This document shows, in pieces, positions 1 through 8,761 of a DNA stretch of 64,000 bases (its first letter is position 1; every line of letters starts with the position of its first letter). This DNA is from Pseudomonas bubulae (lineage in GTDB: Bacteria > Pseudomonadota > Gammaproteobacteria > Pseudomonadales > Pseudomonadaceae). The notes beneath the pieces are model-generated. The model was not told the origin of the DNA. It saw only the letters and a program-made list of their open reading frames with translations, and searched no databases. The position numbers and the translations under genes were made by a program. The stretch spans positions 248,001 through 312,000 of the forward strand of contig NZ_UYJA01000003.1 of NCBI RefSeq assembly GCF_900618535.1, in the 5' to 3' direction.

Positions 1-357
1 GTGGAGCAACACAGCCAGGCGATCCTCAAGGCCCTGGTGGCTGCTGCCAAGGCTGATGGGCATGTGGATGAGCGTGAGCGCCAACTGATCGATGGCGAGT
101 TGAACAAACTCAATGGCGACCCTGCATTGCGCCAATGGCTGCAAGCTGAACTGAACAAGCCGCTGGACCCGGCAGAGGTTGCCAGAGCTGCCAGCACCCC
201 GGAAATCGCGGCCGAAATGTATATCGCCAGCCTGATTCTGGTGGATGAAGAACATTTCATGGAGCGCGCCTATCTGGAAGAGCTGGCCAAACAGCTCAAG
301 CTCGACCCGGGGCTCAAGATCGAGCTGGAAGCCCAGGTCAAGCAGGCGCAGGGCTAG
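1..357 (+). CDS. DUF533/TerB-like protein, C-terminal part (5' truncated)
   Basis: The reading frame is open from the first base to a TAG at 355-357, so the gene is cut by the left edge and the GTG at position 1 is probably internal. The 118 visible residues are all-helical and acidic, with a segment AAAKADGHVDERERQ near residue 13 that is typical of the TerB/DUF533 (YebE-like) fold, where a DG-DE pair begins a helix-turn-helix acidic repeat. Family members of about 200-250 residues carry an N-terminal membrane or glycine-rich part, which is not visible here. The role is unknown; the family is linked to the inner membrane and envelope stress. A strong hairpin terminator follows within 60 bases. 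Confidence 0.7.
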   Translation: MEQHSQAILKALVAAAKADGHVDERERQLIDGELNKLNGDPALRQWLQAELNKPLDPAEVARAASTPEIAAEMYIASLILVDEEHFMERAYLEELAKQLKLDPGLKIELEAQVKQAQG

Positions 358-415
358 CGCACTCTGTGGGGCGAGCCTGCATCACGATGCAGGCGCCGCA
401 ACATGCTTGTTTTAG

Positions 416-450
416 ACGCTCCGAGCCGCAACGGCCCGGGGCGTTTTTTT
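416..450 (+). terminator. Rho-independent terminator after the DUF533-like gene
   Basis: A G/C-rich stem of about 12 pairs with some G-T pairs (416-427 with 433-444) closes a five-base loop and is followed by a run of seven T. A shorter hairpin, gcctgcat/atgcaggc, lies just upstream at 375-392. The position fits termination of the truncated first gene. Confidence 0.75.
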
Positions 451-547
451 ATGCTTCGTGGCTTCGATCCACTGCAACTTCCCCGTCATAATCCCCTGTT
501 AGCCTGCCCGCCAGAAATAATTTGTTACGTGTAATCAGGAAGCCGCA

Positions 548-2224
548 ATGAGCGACAAGAAAGACCAGGACACCCAATGCCCTGCCGACAGCAGCCGCCG
601 TCGCTTCCTCGCCGGTGCTGCCGCACTGGGCGTTGGCGCGGCCACCTTGAGCGCTTGCGGCAGCAGTCAGCATGAACCCCCCGTCAGGCCGCAACCGCTG
701 ACCCCGGCCGAGCTGGACAAAAAGCTCCACGAACAGGTCAAGACCATCGTGGTGATCTATGCCGAGAACCGCAGCTTCAACAACCTGTTTGCAAATTTCC
801 CCGGTGTCGAGAAGCCGTTGTCGGCCCTCAAACCCGCCGACTACCAGCAACGCGACCGTGATGGCAGCCTGCTACAGACCCTGCCACCGATATGGGGCGG
901 GCTGCTGCAAGTGGGACCGCAGACGGTAGATGGCGTGACCTATGCGCCGGGTGAGCAGTTTCAGGAGAACCTGCCCAACGCCCCCTTCGCGCTGAAAGGG
1001 CCGAATCAGCAAGATCTGCCGTTGAATCTGGTGACCCGCGACCTGTGGCATGTGTTCTATCAGAACCAGATGCAGATCAACGATGGCAAGAACGACCAGT
1101 TCGTGGCCTGGGGGGATTCCGGCGGCTTGCCCATGGGCTACTACGCCCAGTCGCAGTATTCGCTGCGTCTGTGGGACGTAGCCCGTGAATTCGTACTGTG
1201 CGACAACTTCTTCCAGGGGGCTTTTGGCGGTTCGTTCCTTAACCACCAATACCTGATCAGCGCAGCGGTGCCGTTCTATCCGAACGCGAATACCTCTGTT
1301 GCCGAGGCGCAGATTGCTGTTTTGCAGGGCGATGACCCTGCCGGTACACGCTTGAAGGCTCTGGACAAATCCCCGGCCAGCGCCATGACCGGCGCCGCGC
1401 AGTTCGGCCCCAGCGCTCTTACTCCGGACGGTTTTGCAGTCAACACCATGGCGCCGCCTTACTGGCCGACCTGGATCCGCGACCCCGAGCGTCCCGACTA
1501 TGCCAAGTCCGACCTGCCAAGCGTACTGGTGCCACAAAGCCATGAGCATATCGGCGACAAACTGAGCAAAAAGAACATTGACTGGGCCTGGTACGCGGGG
1601 GCCTGGCAGGCCACGCTGGAGCAGTTCAAGGGCTCGGACGGGATCCCCAAGATCCCCAACTTCCAGTACCACCACCAGCCATTCAACTACTTTGTTCAAC
1701 AAGGCCCGCAGAACCCGCAGGAGCGCAGCAAGCGCCTGCGCGACGCAGGCCTGGGCGATGAGTCCGGCAGCAACCGCTTTCTGGCTGACGCCGAGGCTGG
1801 CAGCCTGCCAGCCGTGAGTTTCTACAAGCCTCAGGGCAACCTCAACCTGCACGCTGGCTATGCCGATGTGGCTGCTGGTGACCGGCACCTTGACCGTGTG
1901 CTCAAGGTGCTGCGCAACAGCCCGCAATGGCAAAACATGGTGATCGTGCTTACCGTGGACGAAAACGGTGGCTGGTGGGATCACGTTGCACCGCCCAAAG
2001 GTGATCGCTGGGGGCCGGGTACAAGGATTCCGGCTCTGGTGGTATCACCTTTCGCACGCAAGGGGACGGTGGATCACACGGTGTATGACACCGCTTCGAT
2101 TCTGCGCCTGATTAGCCGGGTGCATCAGCTGGAAGTGCTGGATGGCCTCAAGCAGCGTGACGATGCCATGAAGGCGCGGGGGCAAGCGCCCATGGGCGAC
2201 CTGACCAATGCATTGATGTTTTGA
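548..2224 (+). CDS. acpA: Tat-exported acid phosphatase / phospholipase C-like phosphoesterase
   Basis: This 558-residue protein of the phosphoesterase family (PF04185: AcpA acid phosphatases and bacterial phospholipases C) hydrolyses phosphomonoesters or phospholipid head groups. The N-terminus carries a twin-arginine signal (SRRRFLAG, residues 16-23) and then a lipobox-like LSAC with Cys37, so export by Tat and lipid anchoring are both possible. Family motifs visible are YAENRSFNNLF near residue 75, an NDGKNDQF segment, and VDENGGWWDHV near residue 470, which supply metal and phosphate ligands. The ATG is preceded by AGGAAG at the right spacing. It is a single-gene unit upstream of the wsp operon. 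Substrate specificity cannot be read from sequence. Confidence 0.85.
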   Translation: MSDKKDQDTQCPADSSRRRFLAGAAALGVGAATLSACGSSQHEPPVRPQPLTPAELDKKLHEQVKTIVVIYAENRSFNNLFANFPGVEKPLSALKPADYQQRDRDGSLLQTLPPIWGGLLQVGPQTVDGVTYAPGEQFQENLPNAPFALKGPNQQDLPLNLVTRDLWHVFYQNQMQINDGKNDQFVAWGDSGGLPMGYYAQSQYSLRLWDVAREFVLCDNFFQGAFGGSFLNHQYLISAAVPFYPNANTSVAEAQIAVLQGDDPAGTRLKALDKSPASAMTGAAQFGPSALTPDGFAVNTMAPPYWPTWIRDPERPDYAKSDLPSVLVPQSHEHIGDKLSKKNIDWAWYAGAWQATLEQFKGSDGIPKIPNFQYHHQPFNYFVQQGPQNPQERSKRLRDAGLGDESGSNRFLADAEAGSLPAVSFYKPQGNLNLHAGYADVAAGDRHLDRVLKVLRNSPQWQNMVIVLTVDENGGWWDHVAPPKGDRWGPGTRIPALVVSPFARKGTVDHTVYDTASILRLISRVHQLEVLDGLKQRDDAMKARGQAPMGDLTNALMF

Positions 2225-2363
2225 CAACAGCCCCCCACAGGTTTGAAGTTTTGCATGTAGGAATTTTTGTCTATTGCTGTGAGATCTGTCTCAACGCCTG
2301 TACGAATCATTGCTTACCCTCGGCTATACTCACCTTCATTTGAATGGCACCCGAGGATCGACT

Positions 2364-3986
2364 GTGAAGAACTGGACGTTACGCCAACGCATCTTGGCGA
2401 GCTTTGCTGTAATCATCGCCATTATGCTGCTGATGGTTGTTGCGTCTTACTCGCGCCTGCTGTCGATCGAAACCAGTGAAGAAAAGGTGCAAACCGACTC
2501 GATTCCCGGGGTCTATTACAGTTCGATGATTCGTAGCGCCTGGGTCGACAGCTATGTCCTGACCCTGGAGCTGGTGGGCTCGCTTAATCAGCGTGACCTG
2601 ACCAACGAAGACCGCAAGTTGTACGCCAGCTACGAAGACCGCTTGAACAAAGAACTGGATAACTATCGCGGCACTATTTTTGAAGGTGAAGACAGGGCCC
2701 ACTTCGACGACTTCGAGCGTCTGCATGGAGAGTACGGCGTGGTGTTGGCGAAAATTCTTGATCTCTATCAGAACAAGGATTACGCCCAGGCCCACAAGGT
2801 GCTTAGTGAGCAACTGGCTCCAGCCTGGATGGAAGGCCGCAAGTTGCTCAACAGCATCATTGAAGGCAACAGCGAGTCGGCCAAGCTCGCCACTGACAAT
2901 ATTGGTCACGCCGTATTGACTGCCAAGATCAGCATGATCATTTCCCTGGTTATTGCCGTACTTGCAGCAGCGCTGTGTGGCTTCCTGTTGCTGCGCGCAA
3001 TCATGTCGCCGATGCAGCGTATCGTCACGATTCTGGAAGTGATGCGTTCCGGTGACCTGAGCTCGCGCTTGAATCTGGAGCGCAAGGACGAGTTTGGCGC
3101 GGTGGAAACCGGCTTCAACGACATGATGGCCGAGCTGACTACGTTGGTGTCCCAGGCCCAGCGCTCTTCGGTGCAGGTCACTACGTCGGTTACGGAAATT
3201 GCCGCTACCTCCAAGCAACAACAGGCCACAGCCACTGAAACCGCAGCCACCACTACGGAAATAGGTGCAACTTCCCGGGAAATTGCCGCCACGTCCCGTG
3301 ATCTGGTGCGCACCATGACCGAAGTGACCTCGGCAGCCGACCAGGCCTCGATCCTGGCCGGTTCCGGGCAGCAGGGCCTGGCCCGCATGGAAGAAACCAT
3401 GCACTCGGTGATGGGGGCTGCCGATCTGGTCAACGCCAAGCTGGCGATCCTCAACGAGAAGGCCGGTAACATCAACCAGGTGGTGGTGACCATCGTCAAG
3501 GTCGCCGACCAGACCAATTTGCTGTCGCTTAACGCGGCCATTGAAGCTGAAAAAGCCGGTGAATACGGCCGCGGTTTTGCTGTGGTTGCTACCGAAGTGC
3601 GCCGTTTGGCCGACCAGACTGCCGTGGCTACCTACGATATCGAGCAGATGGTGCGCGAGATTCAGTCGGCAGTGTCGGCGGGCGTGATGGGCATGGACAA
3701 GTTCTCTGAAGAAGTACGCCGCGGCATGTCCGAAGTGCAGCAAGTGGGCGAGCAGCTGTCGCAGATCATCCATCAGGTTCAGGCCCTGGCGCCGCGTGTA
3801 CTGATGGTCAATGAAGGCATGCAGGCTCAAGCTACGGGCGCCGAGCAGATCAACCTTGCGCTGGTGCAATTGGGTGATGCCAGCAGCCAGACCGTTGAGT
3901 CCCTGCGTCAGGCCAGCTTCGCGATCGACGAATTGAGTCAGGTTGCCGTTGGGTTGCGCAGCGGCGTTTCGCGTTTCAAAGTCTGA
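2364..3986 (+). CDS. wspA: WspA, methyl-accepting surface-sensing receptor
   Basis: WspA is the membrane receptor of the Wsp chemosensory-like pathway, which responds to surface contact or envelope stress and activates c-di-GMP synthesis. The chosen GTG at 2364 has GAGGA upstream and gives 540 residues; an ATG at 2310 would add an unlikely 18-residue extension. Order of parts: first membrane helix about 8-30, periplasmic four-helix sensor about 31-185, second helix about 189-211, HAMP about 212-264, and cytoplasmic signalling coiled coil to the end. The signalling tip with NLLSLNAAIEAEKAGE lies near 380-400. It is the first gene of wspABCDEF, and its stop overlaps the wspB start by one base. 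Several Ala-rich Glu/Gln segments could be the WspC/WspF methylation sites. Confidence 0.95.
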   Translation: MKNWTLRQRILASFAVIIAIMLLMVVASYSRLLSIETSEEKVQTDSIPGVYYSSMIRSAWVDSYVLTLELVGSLNQRDLTNEDRKLYASYEDRLNKELDNYRGTIFEGEDRAHFDDFERLHGEYGVVLAKILDLYQNKDYAQAHKVLSEQLAPAWMEGRKLLNSIIEGNSESAKLATDNIGHAVLTAKISMIISLVIAVLAAALCGFLLLRAIMSPMQRIVTILEVMRSGDLSSRLNLERKDEFGAVETGFNDMMAELTTLVSQAQRSSVQVTTSVTEIAATSKQQQATATETAATTTEIGATSREIAATSRDLVRTMTEVTSAADQASILAGSGQQGLARMEETMHSVMGAADLVNAKLAILNEKAGNINQVVVTIVKVADQTNLLSLNAAIEAEKAGEYGRGFAVVATEVRRLADQTAVATYDIEQMVREIQSAVSAGVMGMDKFSEEVRRGMSEVQQVGEQLSQIIHQVQALAPRVLMVNEGMQAQATGAEQINLALVQLGDASSQTVESLRQASFAIDELSQVAVGLRSGVSRFKV

Positions 3987-4501
3987 TGAGCGAGCTTTCA
4001 GCCAAAAAACCGGGCGCCAAGGTGTCGCAAAAACGCCTGTTTCTGGTGTTTTATATTGGTAACGAGCGCTATGCACTGGCCGCTGGCGATGTGGTCGAAG
4101 TGTTGCCGCGCTTGCCACTCAAGCCCATAGCCCATGCCCCCGAGTGGGTAGCGGGGGTTTTTGCTCATCGTGATCGAATGGTTCCGGTGATCGATATCAG
4201 TGCCATGACCTTTGGCACCGCCGCCGTAGCCCGCACCAGCACCCGGCTGGTGCTGGTCAATTATCGCGGGCAATTGCTCGGCCTGCTGCTTGAACAGGCC
4301 AGTGACACCTTGCGCTGCGATCCGGCGGAGTTTCAGCCCTACGGTGTCGATAACCGCGATGCGCCTTACCTGGGACCGGTGCGTAAAGATGAGGCCGGGC
4401 TGTTGCAGTGGTTAAGTGTCGACGATCTGCTCAGCCCTGCGGTGTCTGCTCTGCTTTTTGCCCAGGGCGAAGATGACACCTGCGTCCAGGTGGCGCCATG
4501 A
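3986..4501 (+). CDS. wspB: WspB, CheW-like coupling protein
   Basis: This 171-residue CheW-domain protein links WspA to the kinase WspE. The CheW fold is recognisable from FLVFYIGNERYALAAGDV near residue 20, the PEWVAGVFAHR segment and VPVIDI near residue 65. The ATG overlaps the wspA stop (TGATG), and the end overlaps wspC by four bases (ATGA), so translational coupling is likely. There are two couplers in this operon, and WspB is the one without the N-terminal Cys-rich extension seen in WspD. Confidence 0.93.
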   Translation: MSELSAKKPGAKVSQKRLFLVFYIGNERYALAAGDVVEVLPRLPLKPIAHAPEWVAGVFAHRDRMVPVIDISAMTFGTAAVARTSTRLVLVNYRGQLLGLLLEQASDTLRCDPAEFQPYGVDNRDAPYLGPVRKDEAGLLQWLSVDDLLSPAVSALLFAQGEDDTCVQVAP

Positions 4502-5772
4502 GTCTTGATCAGCGTTTTTTTGACTATTTGAAGCAGCGCATCGGCCTGGATGTGGCATCGGTCGGCCCGGCGATTATCGAACGTGCCGTACGCCAGCGCT
4601 GCATTGCATTGGGCATGGCTGATAACGATCGCTACTGGCAGCGCCTGCTCAGTTCCCAGGATGAACAGCAAGCCCTGATCGAATCGGTGATCGTGCCCGA
4701 GACCTGGTTCTTCCGTTACCCCGAATCCTTTGCCACCCTGGGCCGCCTGGCCAGGCAGCGCCTGGCGGAAATCGGCAGCCGACGCCCGTTGCGTATCCTG
4801 AGTCTGCCGTGTTCGACCGGCGAAGAGCCGTATTCGATTGCCATGGCACTGTTCGATGCCGGCTTTGCTGCACACCAATTCAAGGTCGACGCCCTGGATG
4901 TCAGTCCGCTTTCGGTGCAGCGTGCGCAAAACGCGCTGTATGGCAAAAACTCCTTTCGAGGCCAGCCAACAGATTTTCGTGAGCGCTACTTCTGTGTCGA
5001 GAGCGATGGTTATCAGTTGTCGGAGCGGGTCTGCGGGCAGGTCAGCTTCACCGCAGGCAATCTGCTGGATCCGATACTGCTCGCCAGCCACGAGCCTTAT
5101 GACTTTGTGTTCTGCCGCAACCTGTTGATCTACTTTGATCTTAAAACCCAGCAGCAGGCCCTGGATGTGCTCAAGCGCCTGACCCGTGATGATGGTGTTT
5201 TATTTATAGGTCCGGCCGAAGGCAGCTTGCTCAACCGGCTGGGCATGCGTTCGATCGGTGCTCCGCAGTCATTTGCCTTTTGCCACAATCATGAGCCATT
5301 GCCGGCAGCTCGCCCTGTGCTTGCCGAACTCAAGCCACTGACGCGACCAAAAGCGCCAGCGCCTGTGCCGACACCGGTCAGCCGGCCTTTTGCCCCGCGC
5401 GTGCAAGCCCCGGTCGGGCAAAAATCGGCTTCGCCAGTGGATGGGCCGGGTCTGTTGCTTGAACAGATTGCCAGCCTGGCCAATGAAGGCAAAAGCCTTG
5501 AGGCGCGTGCGGTCTGCGAACAGTTCTTGCAGCGGCATGACCCGCAGGCCGAGGTGTTTTACTGGTTGGGCCTGCTCAGCGATGTGCAGGGCCAGACCTC
5601 AGAGGCCCAGGGCTTCTATCGCAAGGCGCTGTACCTGGAACCCCAGCATTCGGAAGCGCTGGCCCATCTGGCAGCGCTGTTGGCTTCACAAGGCGATGAA
5701 GCAGGCGCCCGGCGCTTGCACGAGCGCGCAGCCCGTAACGGGCGTTCCACTCAAAGTGAGCGTAAACAATGA
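4498..5772 (+). CDS. wspC: WspC, CheR-type methyltransferase with TPR tail
   Basis: WspC is a SAM-dependent glutamate methyltransferase that methylates WspA and so tunes its sensitivity, opposing WspF. Residues about 1-270 are the CheR domain, with CSTGEEPYS as SAM-binding motif I near residue 105, and FCRNLLIYFD near residue 205. A Pro/Ala-rich linker (about 270-310) follows, then tetratricopeptide-like helices to residue 424, including YWLGLLSDVQGQTSEAQGFY. This CheR-TPR architecture is typical of WspC. Four-base overlaps on both sides place it inside the operon. Confidence 0.93.
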   Translation: MSLDQRFFDYLKQRIGLDVASVGPAIIERAVRQRCIALGMADNDRYWQRLLSSQDEQQALIESVIVPETWFFRYPESFATLGRLARQRLAEIGSRRPLRILSLPCSTGEEPYSIAMALFDAGFAAHQFKVDALDVSPLSVQRAQNALYGKNSFRGQPTDFRERYFCVESDGYQLSERVCGQVSFTAGNLLDPILLASHEPYDFVFCRNLLIYFDLKTQQQALDVLKRLTRDDGVLFIGPAEGSLLNRLGMRSIGAPQSFAFCHNHEPLPAARPVLAELKPLTRPKAPAPVPTPVSRPFAPRVQAPVGQKSASPVDGPGLLLEQIASLANEGKSLEARAVCEQFLQRHDPQAEVFYWLGLLSDVQGQTSEAQGFYRKALYLEPQHSEALAHLAALLASQGDEAGARRLHERAARNGRSTQSERKQ

Positions 5773-6455
5773 GCGCTTTAGCAGCACAGAGCTTGATTCA
5801 CTCCGAAGCGCAGGCCATTGATGACTGCTGGAACCGCATTGGCATCTACGGTGACAAAAGCTGCCCGTTGCTGCCCCAGCATATCCATTGCCGCAACTGC
5901 GACACGTATGCTGCTGCCGCGACCCGTTTGCTCGACCGCTATTCATTTGAGCAGCAAAGCCAGGAGCTTTATGCCCCGCAGGCCCATGAGCAAAAGGTTG
6001 CAACCTGCTCACTGGTGATTTTCCGCCTGAGTGAGGAGTGGCTGGGGCTGCCCACGCGTTGCCTGGATGAAGTGGCACCGATGCAAACCATTCACTCCCT
6101 GCCGCACCAGCGTTCCCGGGCCTTGCGCGGTGTGGCCAATGTGCGCGGTACTCTGGTGCCGTGCCTGTCGCTGGTTGAACTGCTGGGGCTTGACCCAGCC
6201 ACGCCGGGAGCCTCATCGCAGCGGGTGATGCCGCGCATGCTGATTGTGGCCGCCCACGGTGGAGCCGTGGTGCTGCCGGTGGATGAGGTGGATGGCATTC
6301 ATAATATTGCCGAGGGCGACATCAATGCTGCATCGCTCTCCGGCGAGCATGTCAGCGCCAAATACACCCGGGGTGTGCTGCAGTGGAAAACCCGCAGCCT
6401 GCGTTTACTGGATGAAGAGCAACTGTTGAGCGCAATCACCCGGAGCCTGACATGA
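5769..6455 (+). CDS. wspD: WspD, CheW-like coupling protein
   Basis: This 228-residue second coupler has its CheW domain at about residues 75-225 (SLVIFRLSEEWLGLPT, then LRGVANVRGTLVPCLSL, then VLPVDEVDGI). The N-terminal 70 residues are an extension absent from classical CheW and contain three cysteines within 14 residues (SCPLLPQHIHCRNC), which could bind a metal or take part in redox chemistry; that is inference. The start overlaps the wspC stop by four bases, and the end overlaps wspE by four. Confidence 0.92.
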   Translation: MSALAAQSLIHSEAQAIDDCWNRIGIYGDKSCPLLPQHIHCRNCDTYAAAATRLLDRYSFEQQSQELYAPQAHEQKVATCSLVIFRLSEEWLGLPTRCLDEVAPMQTIHSLPHQRSRALRGVANVRGTLVPCLSLVELLGLDPATPGASSQRVMPRMLIVAAHGGAVVLPVDEVDGIHNIAEGDINAASLSGEHVSAKYTRGVLQWKTRSLRLLDEEQLLSAITRSLT

Positions 6456-8761
6456 CCCCCGAGCAAATGCGCGACGCCTCGCTGCTTGAGCTGTTCAGCC
6501 TGGAGGCCGAGGCGCAAACCCAGGTGCTCAACGAAGGCCTGCTGGCGCTGGAACGCAACCCGACCCAGGCTGACCAGCTGGAAGCCTGCATGCGCGCGGC
6601 CCACTCGCTCAAGGGCGCAGCCCGGATTGTCGGGGTGGATGCCGGGGTCAGCGTGTCCCATGTCATGGAAGACTGCCTGGTCAGTGCCCAGGAAGGCCGT
6701 TTGTACCTGCAACGCGAACACATTGATGCCTTGTTGCAAGGTACCGACCTGCTGATGCGCATTGCCACCCCCGGCAACACTGTCACGCCTCACGACATCG
6801 ACGCCTATGTGGCGCACATGAATGAGCTGCTGGATCCGTCTGCCCCCGGTGCGCGGGTGGCGCCGCCCGAATTTGACGTGTCGCAGCTGTTGTTGATGCC
6901 CTCGCCAGCAGTACCCGAATTTGCGCCAGAACCTGTGGTTGAGCGTCAGGTCGAGGTGCCAGCCGAGCCGGCAGCGGAGCCAGCACGTCGCCCCCAGCGT
7001 CTGACCGAAAGCGGCGAGCGGGTACTGCGGGTCACGGCCCAGCGCCTTAACAGCCTGCTCGATCTGTCGAGCAAATCCCTGGTGGAAACCCAGCGCCTCA
7101 AGCCCTTTCTGGTGACATTGCAACGGCTTAAACGCATGCAAAGCACCAACTTGCGGGCCATGGACACGCTCAATGAACACCTCAAGGTCTCGGGCATCAG
7201 CCATGAAGCCGAGCAGGCACTGGTCGATGCCCGGCAGATGCTGGCCGAGTCCCAGCACCTGCTCAGCGAGCAGACCGCCGAACTTGACGAATTTTGCTGG
7301 CAGGCTGGCCAGCGTGCGCAATTGCTCTACGACACTGCACTGGCGTGTCGCATGCGGCCCTTCGCCGATGTGCTGGTCGGGCAGGAGCGCATGGTGCGTG
7401 ATTTGGGTCGCGCCCTGGGCAAGCAGATCCGCCTGGAAATCGAAGGCGAGAAAACCCAGGTTGACCGCGACGTGCTGGAAAAGCTCGAAGCACCCTTGAT
7501 CCATTTATTGCGCAATGCCGTCGACCACGGTATTGAAACCCCGGAACAGCGCTTGCTGGCGGGTAAACCGGCCGAAGGCCTGATCCGCCTGCGCATCTCC
7601 CATCAGGCCGGTCTGCTGGTGCTGGAGTTGAGCGATGACGGTGCCGGTGTCGATCTGGACCGTTTGCGTCGCACCATCGTCGAGCGTCAGTTGTCCACCG
7701 AGGAGACGGTGGCGCAACTGAGCGAAGAAGAGCTGCTGACCTTTCTGTTTTTACCCGGTTTCAGTCTGCGCGACACCGTCACCGAAGTATCGGGGCGCGG
7801 TGTGGGGCTGGATGCCGTACAGCATATGGTGCGCCTGTTGCGCGGTGCCATTGTGCTGGAGCACACCCCCCAGCATGGCAGCCGCTTCCATCTTGAAGTG
7901 CCGTTGACTCTGTCGGTGGTGCGCAGCCTGGTGGTTGAAGTGGCCGACGAAGCCTATGCCTTCCCGCTGGCCCATATCGAGCGCATGCGCGACCTGGAGC
8001 CCGACGACATCGTGCAGCTCGAAGGCCGTCAGCACTTCTGGCATGAAGGCCGCCATGTGGGGCTGGTTGCCGCCAGCCAATTGTTGCAGCGCCCTGCCAG
8101 CCAGAGCGATGACGAAACCCTCAAGGTGGTGGTGATTCGCGAACGCGACGCGGTCTATGGCGTGGCCGTTGAGCGCTTTATCGGCGAGCGCACCCTGGTG
8201 GTCCTGCCCCTTGATCCGCGTCTGGGCAAGGTCCAGGACATTTCCGCCGGGGCCTTGCTGGATGATGGTTCACCGGTGCTGATCGTAGATGTCGAAGACA
8301 TGCTGCGTTCGGTAGACAAACTGCTTAATACCGGGCGTCTTGAGCGTATCGACCGGCGTAACCGGCACACCGCCGAATTGACCCGCAAACGTATTCTGGT
8401 GGTGGATGACTCATTGACGGTGCGCGAACTGCAACGCAAGTTGCTGATTAACCGTGGTTATGAAGTGGCTGTGGCGGTTGACGGCATGGACGGCTGGAAC
8501 GCGCTGCGTGCCGAACATTTCGATTTGTTGATTACCGACATCGATATGCCGCGCATGGATGGCATCGAACTGGTTACCCTGTTGCGTCGCGATAACCGAT
8601 TGCAATCAATGCCGGTGATGGTGGTGTCGTACAAAGATCGTGAAGAAGACCGTCGGCGCGGCCTGGATGCAGGCGCCGACTATTATCTAGCCAAAGCGAG
8701 TTTCCATGACGATGCCCTGCTCGACGCAGTGGTTGAACTCATTGGTGGAGCCCAGACATGA
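6452..8761 (+). CDS. wspE: WspE, hybrid CheA histidine kinase with receiver
   Basis: WspE is the central kinase of the pathway: it autophosphorylates and passes phosphate to WspR (output) and WspF (adaptation). The 769 residues contain an HPt domain with the phospho-accepting histidine in AHSLKGAAR (His51), a Pro/Ala linker, a dimerisation helix pair about 190-300, an HATPase domain (LRNAVDHGIE N-box, DDGAGVD G1 box, GRGVGLDAV G2 box), a CheW-like regulatory domain about 490-620, and a C-terminal receiver about 648-769 with the predicted phospho-Asp696 in TDIDMPRMDG. Its ends overlap wspD and wspF by four bases each. Confidence 0.95.
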   Translation: MTPEQMRDASLLELFSLEAEAQTQVLNEGLLALERNPTQADQLEACMRAAHSLKGAARIVGVDAGVSVSHVMEDCLVSAQEGRLYLQREHIDALLQGTDLLMRIATPGNTVTPHDIDAYVAHMNELLDPSAPGARVAPPEFDVSQLLLMPSPAVPEFAPEPVVERQVEVPAEPAAEPARRPQRLTESGERVLRVTAQRLNSLLDLSSKSLVETQRLKPFLVTLQRLKRMQSTNLRAMDTLNEHLKVSGISHEAEQALVDARQMLAESQHLLSEQTAELDEFCWQAGQRAQLLYDTALACRMRPFADVLVGQERMVRDLGRALGKQIRLEIEGEKTQVDRDVLEKLEAPLIHLLRNAVDHGIETPEQRLLAGKPAEGLIRLRISHQAGLLVLELSDDGAGVDLDRLRRTIVERQLSTEETVAQLSEEELLTFLFLPGFSLRDTVTEVSGRGVGLDAVQHMVRLLRGAIVLEHTPQHGSRFHLEVPLTLSVVRSLVVEVADEAYAFPLAHIERMRDLEPDDIVQLEGRQHFWHEGRHVGLVAASQLLQRPASQSDDETLKVVVIRERDAVYGVAVERFIGERTLVVLPLDPRLGKVQDISAGALLDDGSPVLIVDVEDMLRSVDKLLNTGRLERIDRRNRHTAELTRKRILVVDDSLTVRELQRKLLINRGYEVAVAVDGMDGWNALRAEHFDLLITDIDMPRMDGIELVTLLRRDNRLQSMPVMVVSYKDREEDRRRGLDAGADYYLAKASFHDDALLDAVVELIGGAQT

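Noticed and set aside
2379..4118. Long minus-strand frame opposite wspA
   Set aside because: Composition is His/Gln/Leu-rich as expected for the complement of a high-G+C gene, and wspA has clear domain evidence.
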